In this document: positions 1 through 10,727 of the stretch, one piece after another
Layout of the letters: every line of letters starts with the position of its first letter
How positions within the stretch are numbered: the stretch's first letter is position 1
Origin: Rhexocercosporidium sp. MPI-PUGE-AT-0058
Lineage: Eukaryota > Ascomycota > Leotiomycetes > Helotiales
Direction of reading: 5' to 3'
Length of the DNA: 64,000 nt
Assembly (NCBI GenBank): GCA_020746875.1
Contig: JAGTJL010000020.1
Coordinates: 1,054,001-1,118,000, forward strand
The notes under the pieces: generated by a model
The model's input: the letters and a program-made list of their open reading frames with translations, nothing else
What the model was told of the DNA's origin: nothing
The model's database searches: none
Program-made: the position numbers and the translations under genes

Positions 1-1003
1 CCGAGGATGCTGACGCCGGCTGCTAGCGACCAGCCGACCAGGACGAGGTAGACGGGGACGCGGGCTACGGTTGGGAGTCTGAAGACCGAGAGGAGGGCTG
101 CAATGACGAGGGGGAAGAGGGTGTATCCGATGATGCAAACACTTTGCGCAAAAGAGCTAAAAAAAACACAAAAGGTCAGCCACATATTCAGACTCCATGC
201 TTCCATCTCACTGCGGATCTCAATTCCGCAAAGAAGGGAAGAGAAGAGAGGACTCACATATTCCCACCCAACAACTTAATCTGCATCGTAACGACTGCCT
301 CCCCAATCCACACCATAGCAAAAACCCCACTAAACACCAAACTCTTCTGCTCCTTATCCGCACTAAAGCTCAAGAACAAACTCAACAACAGACAAAACAC
401 AAGTGGGCCCCAGAGATCCCAATCCCTCAACCCCTCACTCATATTGCCCTGCGCAAGCAACGCATCCGGATCCAGCGCCCTGCCCGCAAGCCCCATAATC
501 TCATCTCTCGCACCACTGATCCCCGCGCCACGGATGTTTTCATAGGCGCCACGGAAAGATGTCGTGCCCTCGAGCATGGAACCCCCGAAGAGGTACTTCG
601 GGTACAGGACCTCGCGCATCTTGGACCAGACGGCGAGGAGGTCACGGCTGAGCGTGTCCCATACTGACTCGTCGATGGTGTTTGTGGGCGCGCGCCGGTC
701 TTCGCCGGGGATCCGCGATGTGAGGTAGGACTCGTTGAGGGGGGCGGAGGAGGAGGAGCCGCTGTGGATGTTGCCTGATACTAGGGGTGCCCGCGAGGAA
801 TGCGTTTGTGAGGGTTGGAGGGGGTCGTCGAGATCGTCGAGGTCGGCTGGGGAGGGTTAGTTTGAGCTTCTGGTACTGGTATAGAGTATTTATATTTGCA
901 TGTATGGTGGAAAGAATGGCATACCGTCATCGGGATCTATCAGATCATCGTCTTCGACAGAGGGTTGGTTGTAGTGCTCGTAAGGGTTCGAGGAGGACGC
1001 CAT
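1..1003 (-). CDS. YIP4: Yip1-family Golgi membrane protein (YIP4/YIPF6 type), 3' end cut by window
   Basis: Yip1-family proteins are multi-spanning Golgi membrane proteins that bind Rab GTPases and act in vesicle traffic. Three exons read on the minus strand: 1003-925, 846-258 and 156-1, with GT/AG introns between. The N-terminus is acidic (VEDDDLIDPDD). It leads into the family core, with TIDESVWDTLSRDLLAVWSK followed by a MREVLYPKYLFGG segment. Four hydrophobic segments follow: one starting LWGPLVFCLL, one at SLVFSGVFAMVWIG, one at SVCIIGYTLFPLVIAALL and one at VPVYLVLVGWSLAAGVS. The core motif is what separates Yip4/YIPF6 from other Yip1 members. The C-terminal few residues and the stop lie outside the window. 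The start is the ATG before ASSSNPYEHY, the first in frame. Confidence in the family is high; the exact paralogue name is established knowledge applied to the motif. Confidence 0.9.
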
Positions 1004-1526
1004 TTCGTGGTTGATTACAGCTTGTGAAGCTGCAAAACTCTGGGAACACCTGAAGTCCTAGTTCTCACTTGGCCCTTTCCTTCAAGGCGACCAAATCTAA
1101 AGGTTGTGGTTGGAGTTGCAAAGCTGATGTGTACCCAGAGAAAGCTCGAGCTCGGCTTGCATCCACGGTTTCCTCAACTGATGTGCTGCGCGTCGAATGC
1201 CAAGCCACGGGAGCTAAAGACCCTAGCTAAACCCGAATCGGGTATATACAACTTCTATTGCACTTTCATGTTGGAATTCTAGACTTTAATGACTCCCAAC
1301 GCTGAATGGCGGCAATTACTAAACTGTCTTTCATGAAAGACAATTTTGTATATATCTTGGAAAATGATGAATGCGCAGTAATAAATGGTTATTTTTATTT
1401 CATTAGTCATACAGAGAGACAACACGACAGATGTGACAATTGCAAGATCCTCCATTTCTCAAAATTCCAACCAAAAGAACCACGAGAACATATCAAACCT
1501 GTATATTATCCCCATCTTGTATGGCC
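1004..1526. other. intergenic: YIP4 promoter side and PAS-gene 3' end
   Basis: Both neighbours are on the minus strand, so this stretch should hold the 3' UTR of the PAS gene and the promoter of YIP4. I see no convincing coding frame; the short frames near 1306-1597 have no family features. Confidence 0.5.
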
Positions 1527-3454
1527 CTAGTGCCACTGGTTTGGGGTCTCAAATGTCGCTTCGCGCGGACCTGAGGGATTTGGTGGCTGCGTGGTAGGCG
1601 GTTCCTCTTTTGTCTGTGACGGCACTTTTTCCCAGCTAATGTGCCCTGGACTGTGACCAGGTTGTGGCTCGAAAGTGTAAGCTGGAGCAGGTCGATCTAA
1701 CATCGCTCCAGAATGGCTAGGTCCCATTGATAGATCGTTCCCGCAGCCATGCCTCTCTAGAAGTTGCTGCTGGCGGAGGTGCTCGAAAGGTACTCGATTT
1801 CCATCGCCGGGCTGATTGGTCTTCTCAGCCAATCGAGACCATTTCTCTGCTGCTTGATTATCCGGTGGGAGATATCCAGGGCTTGGCTGTGCGTAAGGAT
1901 CCCAGATGGGAAGTCCACCGGGTGGCTGACTCTCACCTCGAGGAATGCCGTGGCCATAGGAAGCAATGTTCCCGTTGATGCCCGTCAAGGACCAAGCGAA
2001 AACAGCGACTTCCCGAATTGAATTCATGAATTCGGCAAGCGGTGGCCCACCAACCGGAATCTGTGGAGCTTGCAGACCGTGCTGGAAAGGGAATTGGGCA
2101 TCGGGTTGGTGCAGATGAGGTCGGATTGGATTTGCACCCCAAGGGGCAGCAAATAGACCATTGGCATACTGTGGAATCTGGGCTTGCTGGACAGGCTGTT
2201 GGAGAGATGGGATGAATGGACGGGCTCGCCGCAGAACTACCACCAGTCCATCGGAGGTGCAAGAAACAACCGCTTCGATCTCGATGGGCTCAGGAGCAGG
2301 AGCGGGCCTAGGGGAGCGTGCGTTCCTTCGTTGAAGACGTTCCCCAGGAGACACAAGTGTCAGAGAAGAAGTCGAGGAACGCGATGTTTGTTCCTTGTCA
2401 AAGATCGCATGAGTCGCATCGTGTTCGAGATCTGTACTCGCTCCAGAAGATGTCCGTGAACTATCCATGGGGGAATGAGATGCTGCCATGCCCGAAGATT
2501 CCCCATTTCCAGAGGTCTCCGGAACCACAGCGCCAGACGCTTTCTCCGCAACTGGGCTGGAGTCGATGTCCATGTGTCCATGGAGTTCCACACCTCCATC
2601 CTCAGAGTCGCTGCTTTGACTGGCCTCACGCATTTCCTCATCGGCCTCTTCCTCTCGGCGAGGGTTACGGTGCCAGAATCGGAGGTATGCAATAGAGTCG
2701 TTAGCCTTCGCGCTTTCCAAGCACCTAATAGCCTCAGGCAGGCAGTTCTCCTGCATACACTCGTAGAAGCTCTTGTCCTTGAACTCCTCAGGAGAGATCC
2801 CGAGTATTTCGCTGACAGCATTCGTGGCGTACATGACAGTGAGGGTACGCGTGAAACGGTTGAGGATCAGAGCAGCTCGAGGTTCCAGAAGAGAAGCTTG
2901 AGGTGGAGCTCTGAACTTGGAGGATAAGTGCTCCAGCATATGGTATCGTGGATCTCTTGGAGAAGATGCGAAGAGACGTCGAATCACTGGAGCTTCAACA
3001 GCTCGGCCTATTCACGTTTAGTGTATGGTCATTGAAGAACTCATTAATATACTTACGTGCACTCTTCAAATCTCCTCTGTAGATACTGGTACAGGCGACT
3101 AGCACCTCGTAAACGATCGTGAAGACACATTCGCAACCAACCCACTCTCCAGCCCGGTTTTGAATTCGAGCATAGTGGAGAACAGCGGCTCTGTCCATCT
3201 GAACACCGCGGTTGTGAATAGTTCTGGCATTGAAAACTTCATCGGGATGGAAGTAATCAAAGCTTGATCTGCCAATGACCTCTTCCGGCAAAAAGCCCAG
3301 AATATCAATGATAGACTCGGAGGCGAACAGAATGTTGGCCTCACGGCTAAGGTCTGCCGAAGTTTGGTCAGCAGCGAAGAGAGAAATGATATACCATCCT
3401 AGACATAGATCAATTATTATACTAACTGTGGATTGTCATAAATGTAGTCTCCAT
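1527..3454 (-). CDS. protein with two PAS domains, putative signalling regulator
   Basis: PAS domains are sensor or protein-docking modules. Three exons give 601 aa: 3454-3427, 3353-3057 and 3007-1527, with introns of 73 and 49 nt. The start METTFMTIH plus the join into NLSREANILFASESI gives a continuous first PAS domain (about residues 1-105; GFLPEEVIGRSSFDYFHPDE is its core). A second PAS lies around residues 135-215 (NAVSEILGISPEEF), interrupted by a Ser/Glu-rich acidic linker before IEIEAVVSCTSDGLVVVL. The C-terminal 200 residues are Pro/Gln/Gly-rich and look disordered. No GATA zinc finger or kinase domain is visible, so it is not a White Collar protein despite the PAS pair. It is a conserved fungal type; I do not know a standard name. 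A 28-nt intron that also restores frame (3399-3426) was rejected as too short. Confidence 0.85.
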
Positions 3455-4617
3455 TGCGAAGAAGCTGGCTCTGTATCTCTAAAAAGATATCTCAGCTCTC
3501 CACAGGAGACACGACCTAACTTCACCCGCAATCAAGGTAGACGATAGATCCCCGATTCAATGAAATGAAGACAACACAGGTGTAGGGAAGTATTTGTACG
3601 GCGGCGAGGGGGTGAAGTATGACAAAGAATATTTGTGTAATATCGAAGAGGTTGTTGAGGAAGGTAGCCAGGTAGCACGTCCGTTCGAGAAATTGGGGAA
3701 TCGCCGATTGAGGCGGCGAGTACAAGGAAGAAGCCTGAATGGTGTTGAGATGGAGAACAAGCGATTTCCTACTAGTGGGTTGGTAATGGGTACTTATATC
3801 TGGCATGCCCTTTAGAAGTAGGAATGGAGCTGGAGCTGTCGAGTCCTAAGAAAGTGTATAACCAGGTGGAGGATCTGATATAGATGGAATTGAGGAACGA
3901 ACACTCTAGTAGCTGATTCGGGGATTGCTTGCGAACGAACCGTGGGCGTCTTCTCCGTGGATCACCAGGGTGGATAAGACTAGGAAGGGCAGACAAATAG
4001 ACAAGCCGGACAGGTCGGGACAGGGCTCTAGGTCTGCCGCCGTTACAAGGATGATCGAGACAGATGGAGAAGCCAACGAACGAACGATATCGAGAAGTGA
4101 GAGCGGGAATGGAAGTGGAGGTGGAGGCGGGAGGAAAGGCTTCAAGGGTGGCCAGCCAGCAGGCAAGGGTCCTCCTGGTCTGGTCTCTCGAGTGTCAGGT
4201 CAGTGATGTGGGCGATCGTGCAGCCGTCAACATCTGGAAGTCGTAGCGTAGCAGTGCATACCAAGCGACGGGATGAGAGGTATTGGGAAGATGCAGATAG
4301 AGCGTAATAGAGATGAGAGGCAGAGGCAGAGGCGTTCCGAGAGGATAGTTGCGCGGAGGACAAGGGTTAGGAGGATCGTTGCATGAGCGACGAGAAGTGA
4401 GGAGAGAAGGAGGAGGATGAGGAGGAAGAGGAGGGGAAGCAGAGATAGAGATGGAGATGGAGGGGAAAAGTGGCAGAAACTAGGACACGACAAAACGTGG
4501 TTGAGATACTTGGTAGGATGGATGTGAAGAGGCCGCCTGGGCGTGGACGGGGACGGGGATAGGGACGGGGCCAGCTAGGTCTAATCAGGTATAGAAGAAG
4601 TAGAGGTAGGGAACAGT

Positions 4618-4705
4618 AGGTACAGGAGTACAGTAGTACAGTAGTACAGTCGGGGCAAAAGTGTAAGTAGGTAAGTAGGCAAGTAGGTTAGTAGGTAAGT
4701 AGGTT
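4618..4705. repeat. two adjacent simple repeats (AGTACAGT and GTAAGTAG units)
   Basis: Direct reading shows a tandem GTAGTACA-type stretch (about 4618-4650), then after a short gap repeated AAGTAGGT units (about 4663-4705). Non-coding microsatellite DNA. Confidence 0.8.
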
Positions 4706-4910
4706 CTAGCCCCTCGCCTAAAATGATATGTTCATGGTTAGAGCGTCAGTCTACTTGCAGGAGTACTCGTCGATCACTTTTCTCGTCACACCGGTTTGGT
4801 ATCAGTACGACAATGCGATGCAGCTCGGGCGAGGTGGATGTGCACTTGTAGATTCCCATAGTCCCATCCATATGGGGTGTGATGGGAAAATGAAACTCTA
4901 TGAACAATTC

Positions 4911-4986
4911 TTCTTCTTCGTCTTCGTCTTCGTCTTCGTCTTCGTCTTCGTCTTCTTCTTCGTTGTCTTCTTCTTCTTCTTCTTCT
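4911..4986. repeat. TTC/TCG trinucleotide microsatellite
   Basis: About 25 trinucleotide units of TTC interspersed with GTC. It makes artificial poly-Phe/Val or poly-Arg frames in the six translations; none is a gene. Confidence 0.9.
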
Positions 4987-6870
4987 CATTGATACATCTC
5001 AGTCGGGTTTCAAAGATATTGCTTCTGCTGCTCCTCCAGCTCGATCGGCCACCTCAAGCACCGAGACATTACTAGCCGCTATAGGGAAGCCGAAGCCTCG
5101 ACTGTACCACACGAACTTCTCGATCCTCACTCTCCCGACCAGAAATGCAGAGCAGCACTTCGCCAGCATCAATGCAAATATGTGACCCCATTACCCCTGA
5201 CCTCACTCCAAACACTGCAGTTGCAGTCAATCTGAACACACGATTTTCGAGGTTCCAACAAACGCGCGACCGCGGCACGGCCGTGTCCCGTACCGTATGT
5301 ATGTACTGTACTGTATGTGTGGCTGACCCCGGTTCTGGGGATTTCCAACCAACGGCGTCTGAAGTTTCGCGCCTTGTTCCCTAGGTGGGTGAGACCTCCA
5401 GTACCCGCAGGGCTCACGGAACGAACCATGACCCAACATGGCTTGCATGATGGCACGATTGCGTCCATCCCATTCCATCCCATCCATCCACCCTCCATTC
5501 ATGGGACAAGACCCCAAGCCGCCATCTTATGGTTCCTGTACCCTACACTTAGTCTCCCTTGGGACGTCCCAGCAAACAGAGTCTCACCAGGGAAATCTCA
5601 TGCTGTGGCCAGGACCCCGTGGTTCTCCTGTGCGACGGTGACAGCGTCGTCGTCGTCGGCGACGACGGACTCCCAGCCCGGTGCCCGCTGCTCCTCGGAC
5701 ATGGCTCTGGGACTTGGGAAACGGCGGTTGGCTGCTTGTGTGCAACGCGGGCCTTTTTCTACATTGAAGCACGGTTGGACCTACCTGGCAGACCTTACCA
5801 TACAGTACACTGTAAGGGACTGTATATCTTTCTGGCAGCTGGGCTGCTGGGCAGTATGATACTTGAGACAGCTTAAGTTTCCCTCTTCCTTACGGGTACT
5901 CTGCGCAGAGCAGTATTCACTAAGCAGAAATCCCAGCAATCCAGACATCCTTGATGAGTTCAGAATGGCCATGCTTAAGATCCTTGCACTTTTGGTCTGT
6001 CTGATAATGAGATGGGATTCCGTCCAGGTATCTGTCTGTGCCTCACCGCACGGCCCTGATTTCTCCGAAAGTGGACGACGACAATCTTTGGGGTGTGGCC
6101 CAAGCTGTTTGACAAGCCATCCTTGAGGCAATATCTCCGTGATGATCTGCAGCGTTTCAGAGCATTCTACGGATCCTGTCGTCCACATCTGCCATGTCAG
6201 AACTCAGAATATGGTCTGATATCAAGCCTCGTTATATGGTTTGACGACAGGCTAGGATAATCGAATTCAAAGAAGCAACTTTTGCGGTGCTTCTTGTGCT
6301 CTGTAAACATGAGAGCCTATCAAATAGTGAAGCTGTTGATAGATAGGTCATAGTCGAGAGGTATGTGGACTAACATAGCAGACAGCTGAGCTTCCAGCCT
6401 GCAATACTGGCCCTATGTGGACAACATGCAGGAGATGAAGATGAACGATCGGCTGATTGAAAAGACTGAAAATCAACAATTAGGGTTTATTGACTGAATG
6501 GCCTACGACTTCTTCAGTATCGACTGTGAGCCTTCGGATGTAGTGTCAAATGGTGGTCGTATTTTGATAGTGAGTGACATACCAATCTGCTGACTTTCGA
6601 ATGTCGGAAAGCCTCATCTGTATTACCCAGCCGAGCATGGCCGAGACGGTGACTGAGGGCATCTGAGCGTATTGACGGTGGCTGGAGGATTGCTTCTTCC
6701 GAGTGTACTTGGTAAATGCATATCCCCTCTATAACAGCCAAAAAGCCATTGTATTACGTAATAATGGCCCATTTCATAGATTTCGGCGAGCGAAGAATAA
6801 AACTCTACAATTGTGTGAATATGACAGCCGGCAACTTTAGCTTGTTCTCGCTCTAGCATCCGCCTCGGCC

Positions 6871-7910
6871 TTCCTTACTTTCATTCCCTCCTTGGTCCTG
6901 AACACCACACCATAACACCCAAACAGCTGTAAACGGACTTCGACCCGCTAAAGAATCTCGCTTCAATCTTTCGTCGTGCAATATCTTCACAGCCTCACGC
7001 TAATCCCTACTACCAACATCAACAAACCAACACGACCGCAACCTTATCGCGGATTTGTCGAATTCCAGACCCAGGCCCACCTTGTGCCACGATACCATCC
7101 GCTACAGCAGGATTGCAACCTCTCGCTATCTAGGTCACGGTTCCAGCAATCCGGGCACCTCTGACGCCTGAAGAAGGCTCCCAGCTCCCTCACATGGTGG
7201 TGGGTGGGTTGCCTCACCGCGCCCACACCTGCATGTCCATCCACAGCCACCATACTTTCAAACCCCGATGCATGATGCCTGCTTGCATGCTTTAGCATTT
7301 CCAGCTTCCTGGTAAGTTTGACCTCTCTACCTAGCTCATGCTGTACAGCACGCACTTCCGCATGTGCGCACGGCGCCGTTTTCTGCTGCACTTTACCCTG
7401 CTCTAGATCATCTGAGCTTTCTTTTGTTTTCCTGCCAAGAAGCGGTGAAAATTATCACGACCAGGATGGATGCCACTTCCCGCAATCTGATCCGCCTCAC
7501 GGATGTAAGTTCATCGTTACGTGATGTAGGTATCCTTCAAGCTTCAAGCTTGGAAGAATGCAAACCGAGACGGTTCTTGTGTTTACCTAATGTAGCGGTC
7601 ACATGATCTCATATCTCTTTCAAGCCAAGACCATCAAGCGGGTTGCCCGTCTTTTCAATATCAACACCAACAAACCATGTTTTGTATTGAATGACTACAA
7701 TGGCTCTACAGTAATTGATTCGGTGTCTCTTTCAGCTTCCTTTGCCGTGAATCGGTCCTGGATGTTCAAATTTCGGCATCCTCCCCCTCGTTATCATACT
7801 TCCTTTCCAGCTGAGAAAGCCTCATCATTCGATTTCCAAGCCCTTTCACTCGAAAATCAGCAAACTTCGGAAATATCCGACCTTGGAGGAAGTCATCTAA
7901 GAAAAGAATC
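6871..7910 (+). other. probable 5' leader region of EED
   Basis: Pyrimidine-rich, ACC/CAA-rich DNA from about 6880 resembles a fungal transcript leader. Several short upstream ATGs are present. The start of transcription cannot be fixed from sequence alone, and leader introns are possible. Confidence 0.35.
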
Positions 7911-10311
7911 ATGGCCTGGAGAGATGAAAGGCGGGAATGGGACCTTCCTCACCTAAGAGAAGCTCACCAGATGCCGGTAAGCATTTCTCCGAGGAGCACC
8001 AACCTCTCACCCACTCTCTTCTCCTTGTGTACCTGTTTACCTTCCGGGACCATTCCTAATGGATAGATTTATTTTAGGTCTTGGATAACGGTTTGTGGAA
8101 AAGCCCTCACGCCTGCTGACTACAGAACGGGACTGACGGGTTTCTGCAGGGTCGGCAGCGGACTTCTGGTCTGTCAAGTTCTTTCCATACACCGAACCTG
8201 GGTTAGACCCTGTCTTTGCTGTCGTGGGTGGCAAGCGGGTAAAGTCCATATCCAGATTTCCCCTCCTCTCCCGTTGCTTTTTTCTCTCCTGCCGAGCCCC
8301 GCGGTGCAGTGCAACCGATGACATCTACTTACTCTAGCTAACCTGTGGAAAGATTTTGATATGCCGAACACCCTCCGGGAAAGAGAATGCGAAGATTGAC
8401 TTCGTCCATGAGATCTTGGACGAGGAGGTGAGTCGATTCGGGTCTTTTCTTGTCGATAACTGGCTGGCTGTTGTATCTGACTGTGTATAGAAAGGGACAG
8501 ACAACTTTGCATGTGCATGGTCTAAAGACACTGAGACGGGCACACCTTTGATCTGTGTGGGTGGGGGCAGTAATCAACTCAAAGTCTTCAACGCAGTCAC
8601 AGGCGAGCTACTTAGGGTGAGCAAGCAATCAAACCAACACAGCAGCAGTAGACTATGACTAATGAGGATAGACGTTCTCAGGTCACGGAGGAGTAAGTAA
8701 CGCACCATTGATAGCCTTAAGTTATACTGCTTAACTGTTTTGTTTTATGCTAAAAGTATGTAGGAGATCAATGACCTCGCCGTGTCACCAATCAACCCAA
8801 ATATCATTGCATCAGCATCAGAAGACTGTACAGTAAGAATATGGAGTCTAGACCCACGCCACGCCAGTCAACCATGTGCTGCAATTCTTGAAGGAGACAG
8901 CCATGAAGAGACTGTGCTATGTCTTGTAAGTTTATAGATCAACAAACCTTACCCGACGAAAAGAATTCTAACAATGTACCCAGGCTTTTCATCCCACAGG
9001 TCGTTATCTCCTCTCAGGAGGAATAGACCACAGAATCAACCTCGTACGTTACTTCCTCCGATACTCGGTCCAAAGTTCTTCCTTTAATCAAAAGCAGTGG
9101 ACTCTACCAGAGTTCCCAGACGCCAAAACGGGTACCAACATTCCAACGCGGATCTACTACCCTCATTTCTCAACCTCTGAAATCCATGATAACATTGTAG
9201 ACTGGTACGTCTGACTTCCTCACTCACCCCAAGCTTACATCACCCAGCCCCCAACCTACCTATCCTATCATTCAAGCTCCTATCAAGTACATCAGACCAT
9301 TAACTCTCTCCTCACCTCCCCAGCGTATCGTGGTGGGGCGACCTCATCCTCTCCAAAGCCCTAAACGAAAACAACATCGTCCTCTGGTCCATCACGAACT
9401 TCAGCAGCAGCCAGCCCCCACCACCGTCCTCCAACGCGCCAACCACCCACAGCACCTCCCACCGACCTACGCGCTCAGCCTTCGTGCCCCCTCCCCCCTC
9501 CGCAGTAGACAACGCCATCACACTCTACACGCGACACATCCAGCTCTCCATCCCAGAAAGCCACATAATGTTCACGCGCTTCTCCCTCTTCCCCGGCACC
9601 AAAAAGTCTGAGATAGCACGGAACCCCGTCGTGGCCTTCTGCAACACCAACAGCAAAGTCTTCTTCTTCGACCTGTCCCGCTTGGAGAACTACTGGGACG
9701 TGGTTCCCGAACTACCTGGTCCGGATGGGCGTATTGGCCCGTCATCAATGTGTAGCAATTCCAACCCTATCTCCATTTCTGAACAGAAATCTGGAACGGG
9801 ATCCGCGTTTGGACACCAAAAAGAAGAACCCGATAGAGACACCAAGAACAAGCTCATCCCAACCGAGCACACACCCCGAGCCCACCCCTTCCTGCACCCG
9901 TTCCAGCGCCGCAACCGCGGCGGCGGCACCTTAGGCACGGGCGCAGGTGCACTCGCCCGTCTGGCACGCGAGACGTCGCTCTCCGAATCAACAACCGGTT
10001 CGGAATATACGAACCAGGATGAAGCATCACAGACACATTCGAATTCACATTCCAATCCCCAAGCTCAAGTTTCCCACAGCGCAAACGCAACAGCAAGCAA
10101 AGGCAAAATCGACTGGACGCGCAGCAGAGAAGGCTGGCGCGCAAAATACGAGATGGGCGACCCGCTGCGGGAGCTGGAACCCCATCAGACGGAGATGGTG
10201 AAGGGGATTAAATTCGTGGGGAGGCAGGTTGCGTGGAGTAATGACGGGATGTGGTGTGTGGTTGTGGGGAGCGGGGGGAGTATTGGTGTGCTTGGGAGGT
10301 GGGACCGGTGA
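7911..10311 (+). CDS. EED: Polycomb repressive complex 2 subunit EED (WD40)
   Basis: EED is the WD40 propeller of PRC2. It binds H3K27me3 and stimulates the EZH2/KMT6 methyltransferase. Ten exons read in phase to 568 aa: 7911-7976, 8078-8090, 8150-8238, 8353-8427, 8491-8616, 8672-8692, 8764-8925, 8984-9043, 9098-9204 and 9324-10311. Visible repeats include VGGGSNQLKVFNAVTGELLR, the HGGEINDLAVSP / ASASEDCTVRIWSLDP repeat and LAFHPTGRYLLSGGIDHRIN. The conserved WWGDLILSKALNENNIVLW and the end IKFVGRQVAWSNDGMWCVVV are EED hallmarks. Two low-complexity insertions split the later blades, one Pro/Ser-rich (about 9400-9490) and one Ser/Asn/Gly-rich (about 9730-10110). Exons 2 (13 nt) and 6 (21 nt) are unusually small. 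The start MAWRDERREWDLP is the ATG that joins in frame; upstream exons cannot be excluded. Presence of EED implies a functional H3K27 methylation system in this fungus. Confidence 0.92.
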
Positions 10312-10727
10312 TTTTGATCAGGTAGGTATGTTGATGATGTGAGGAAGATGAGAGGGAGGGCGAGGGGATGGAGCAAGCTGGTATATAGAAGAGGAGAAGA
10401 TGGTATTAAAAAAGAGAGAGGTTTTTAGAGAAGTTTCTTCGCCTAGAGCTTTTATATCCAGTCAAGAATCTAAAAATTAGAACAAAACAAGACATCAACG
10501 CCAAAACAGCTATTCAATATTTCGAGCTTGCCACTAGGTCAAGTCTGATAAGCTACGTGTAAATTGATTTCACAATGTTCAACGCGCGGATGATGAGAAC
10601 ATGATACAATGAATTCCAACACCTGACGGGAAAAGGAGTACGAGAGAGAGAGAGCAGACCCAACCCGCTATAATACAAATCAACTAATCTTCCATCCCTT
10701 CCATGTCACAGCCTCATTATTTCTAGT
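10312..10727. other. convergent 3' spacer between EED and the PDI gene
   Basis: Both genes end here. It should carry both 3' UTRs. A short GAGAGAGAGAG run lies near 10640. No coding frame seen. Confidence 0.5.

Larger units (their letters stand above)
3455..6870. other. long spacer with low-complexity DNA between PAS gene and EED
   Basis: Divergent spacer of more than 3 kb. It holds microsatellites (listed separately) and purine-rich low-complexity DNA. The part next to 3454 is probably the 5' leader and promoter of the PAS gene. The open frames are short or made of simple sequence and show no protein family. Confidence 0.5.

Noticed and set aside
3399..3426. 28-nt intron in the PAS gene
   Set aside because: Too short for fungal splicing; a 73-nt intron ending at 3354 gives the conserved join.
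4728..5075. 115-codon plus-strand frame rich in Phe/Val
   Set aside because: Made by the TTC/GTC microsatellite; the opposite strand gives poly-Arg over the same DNA.
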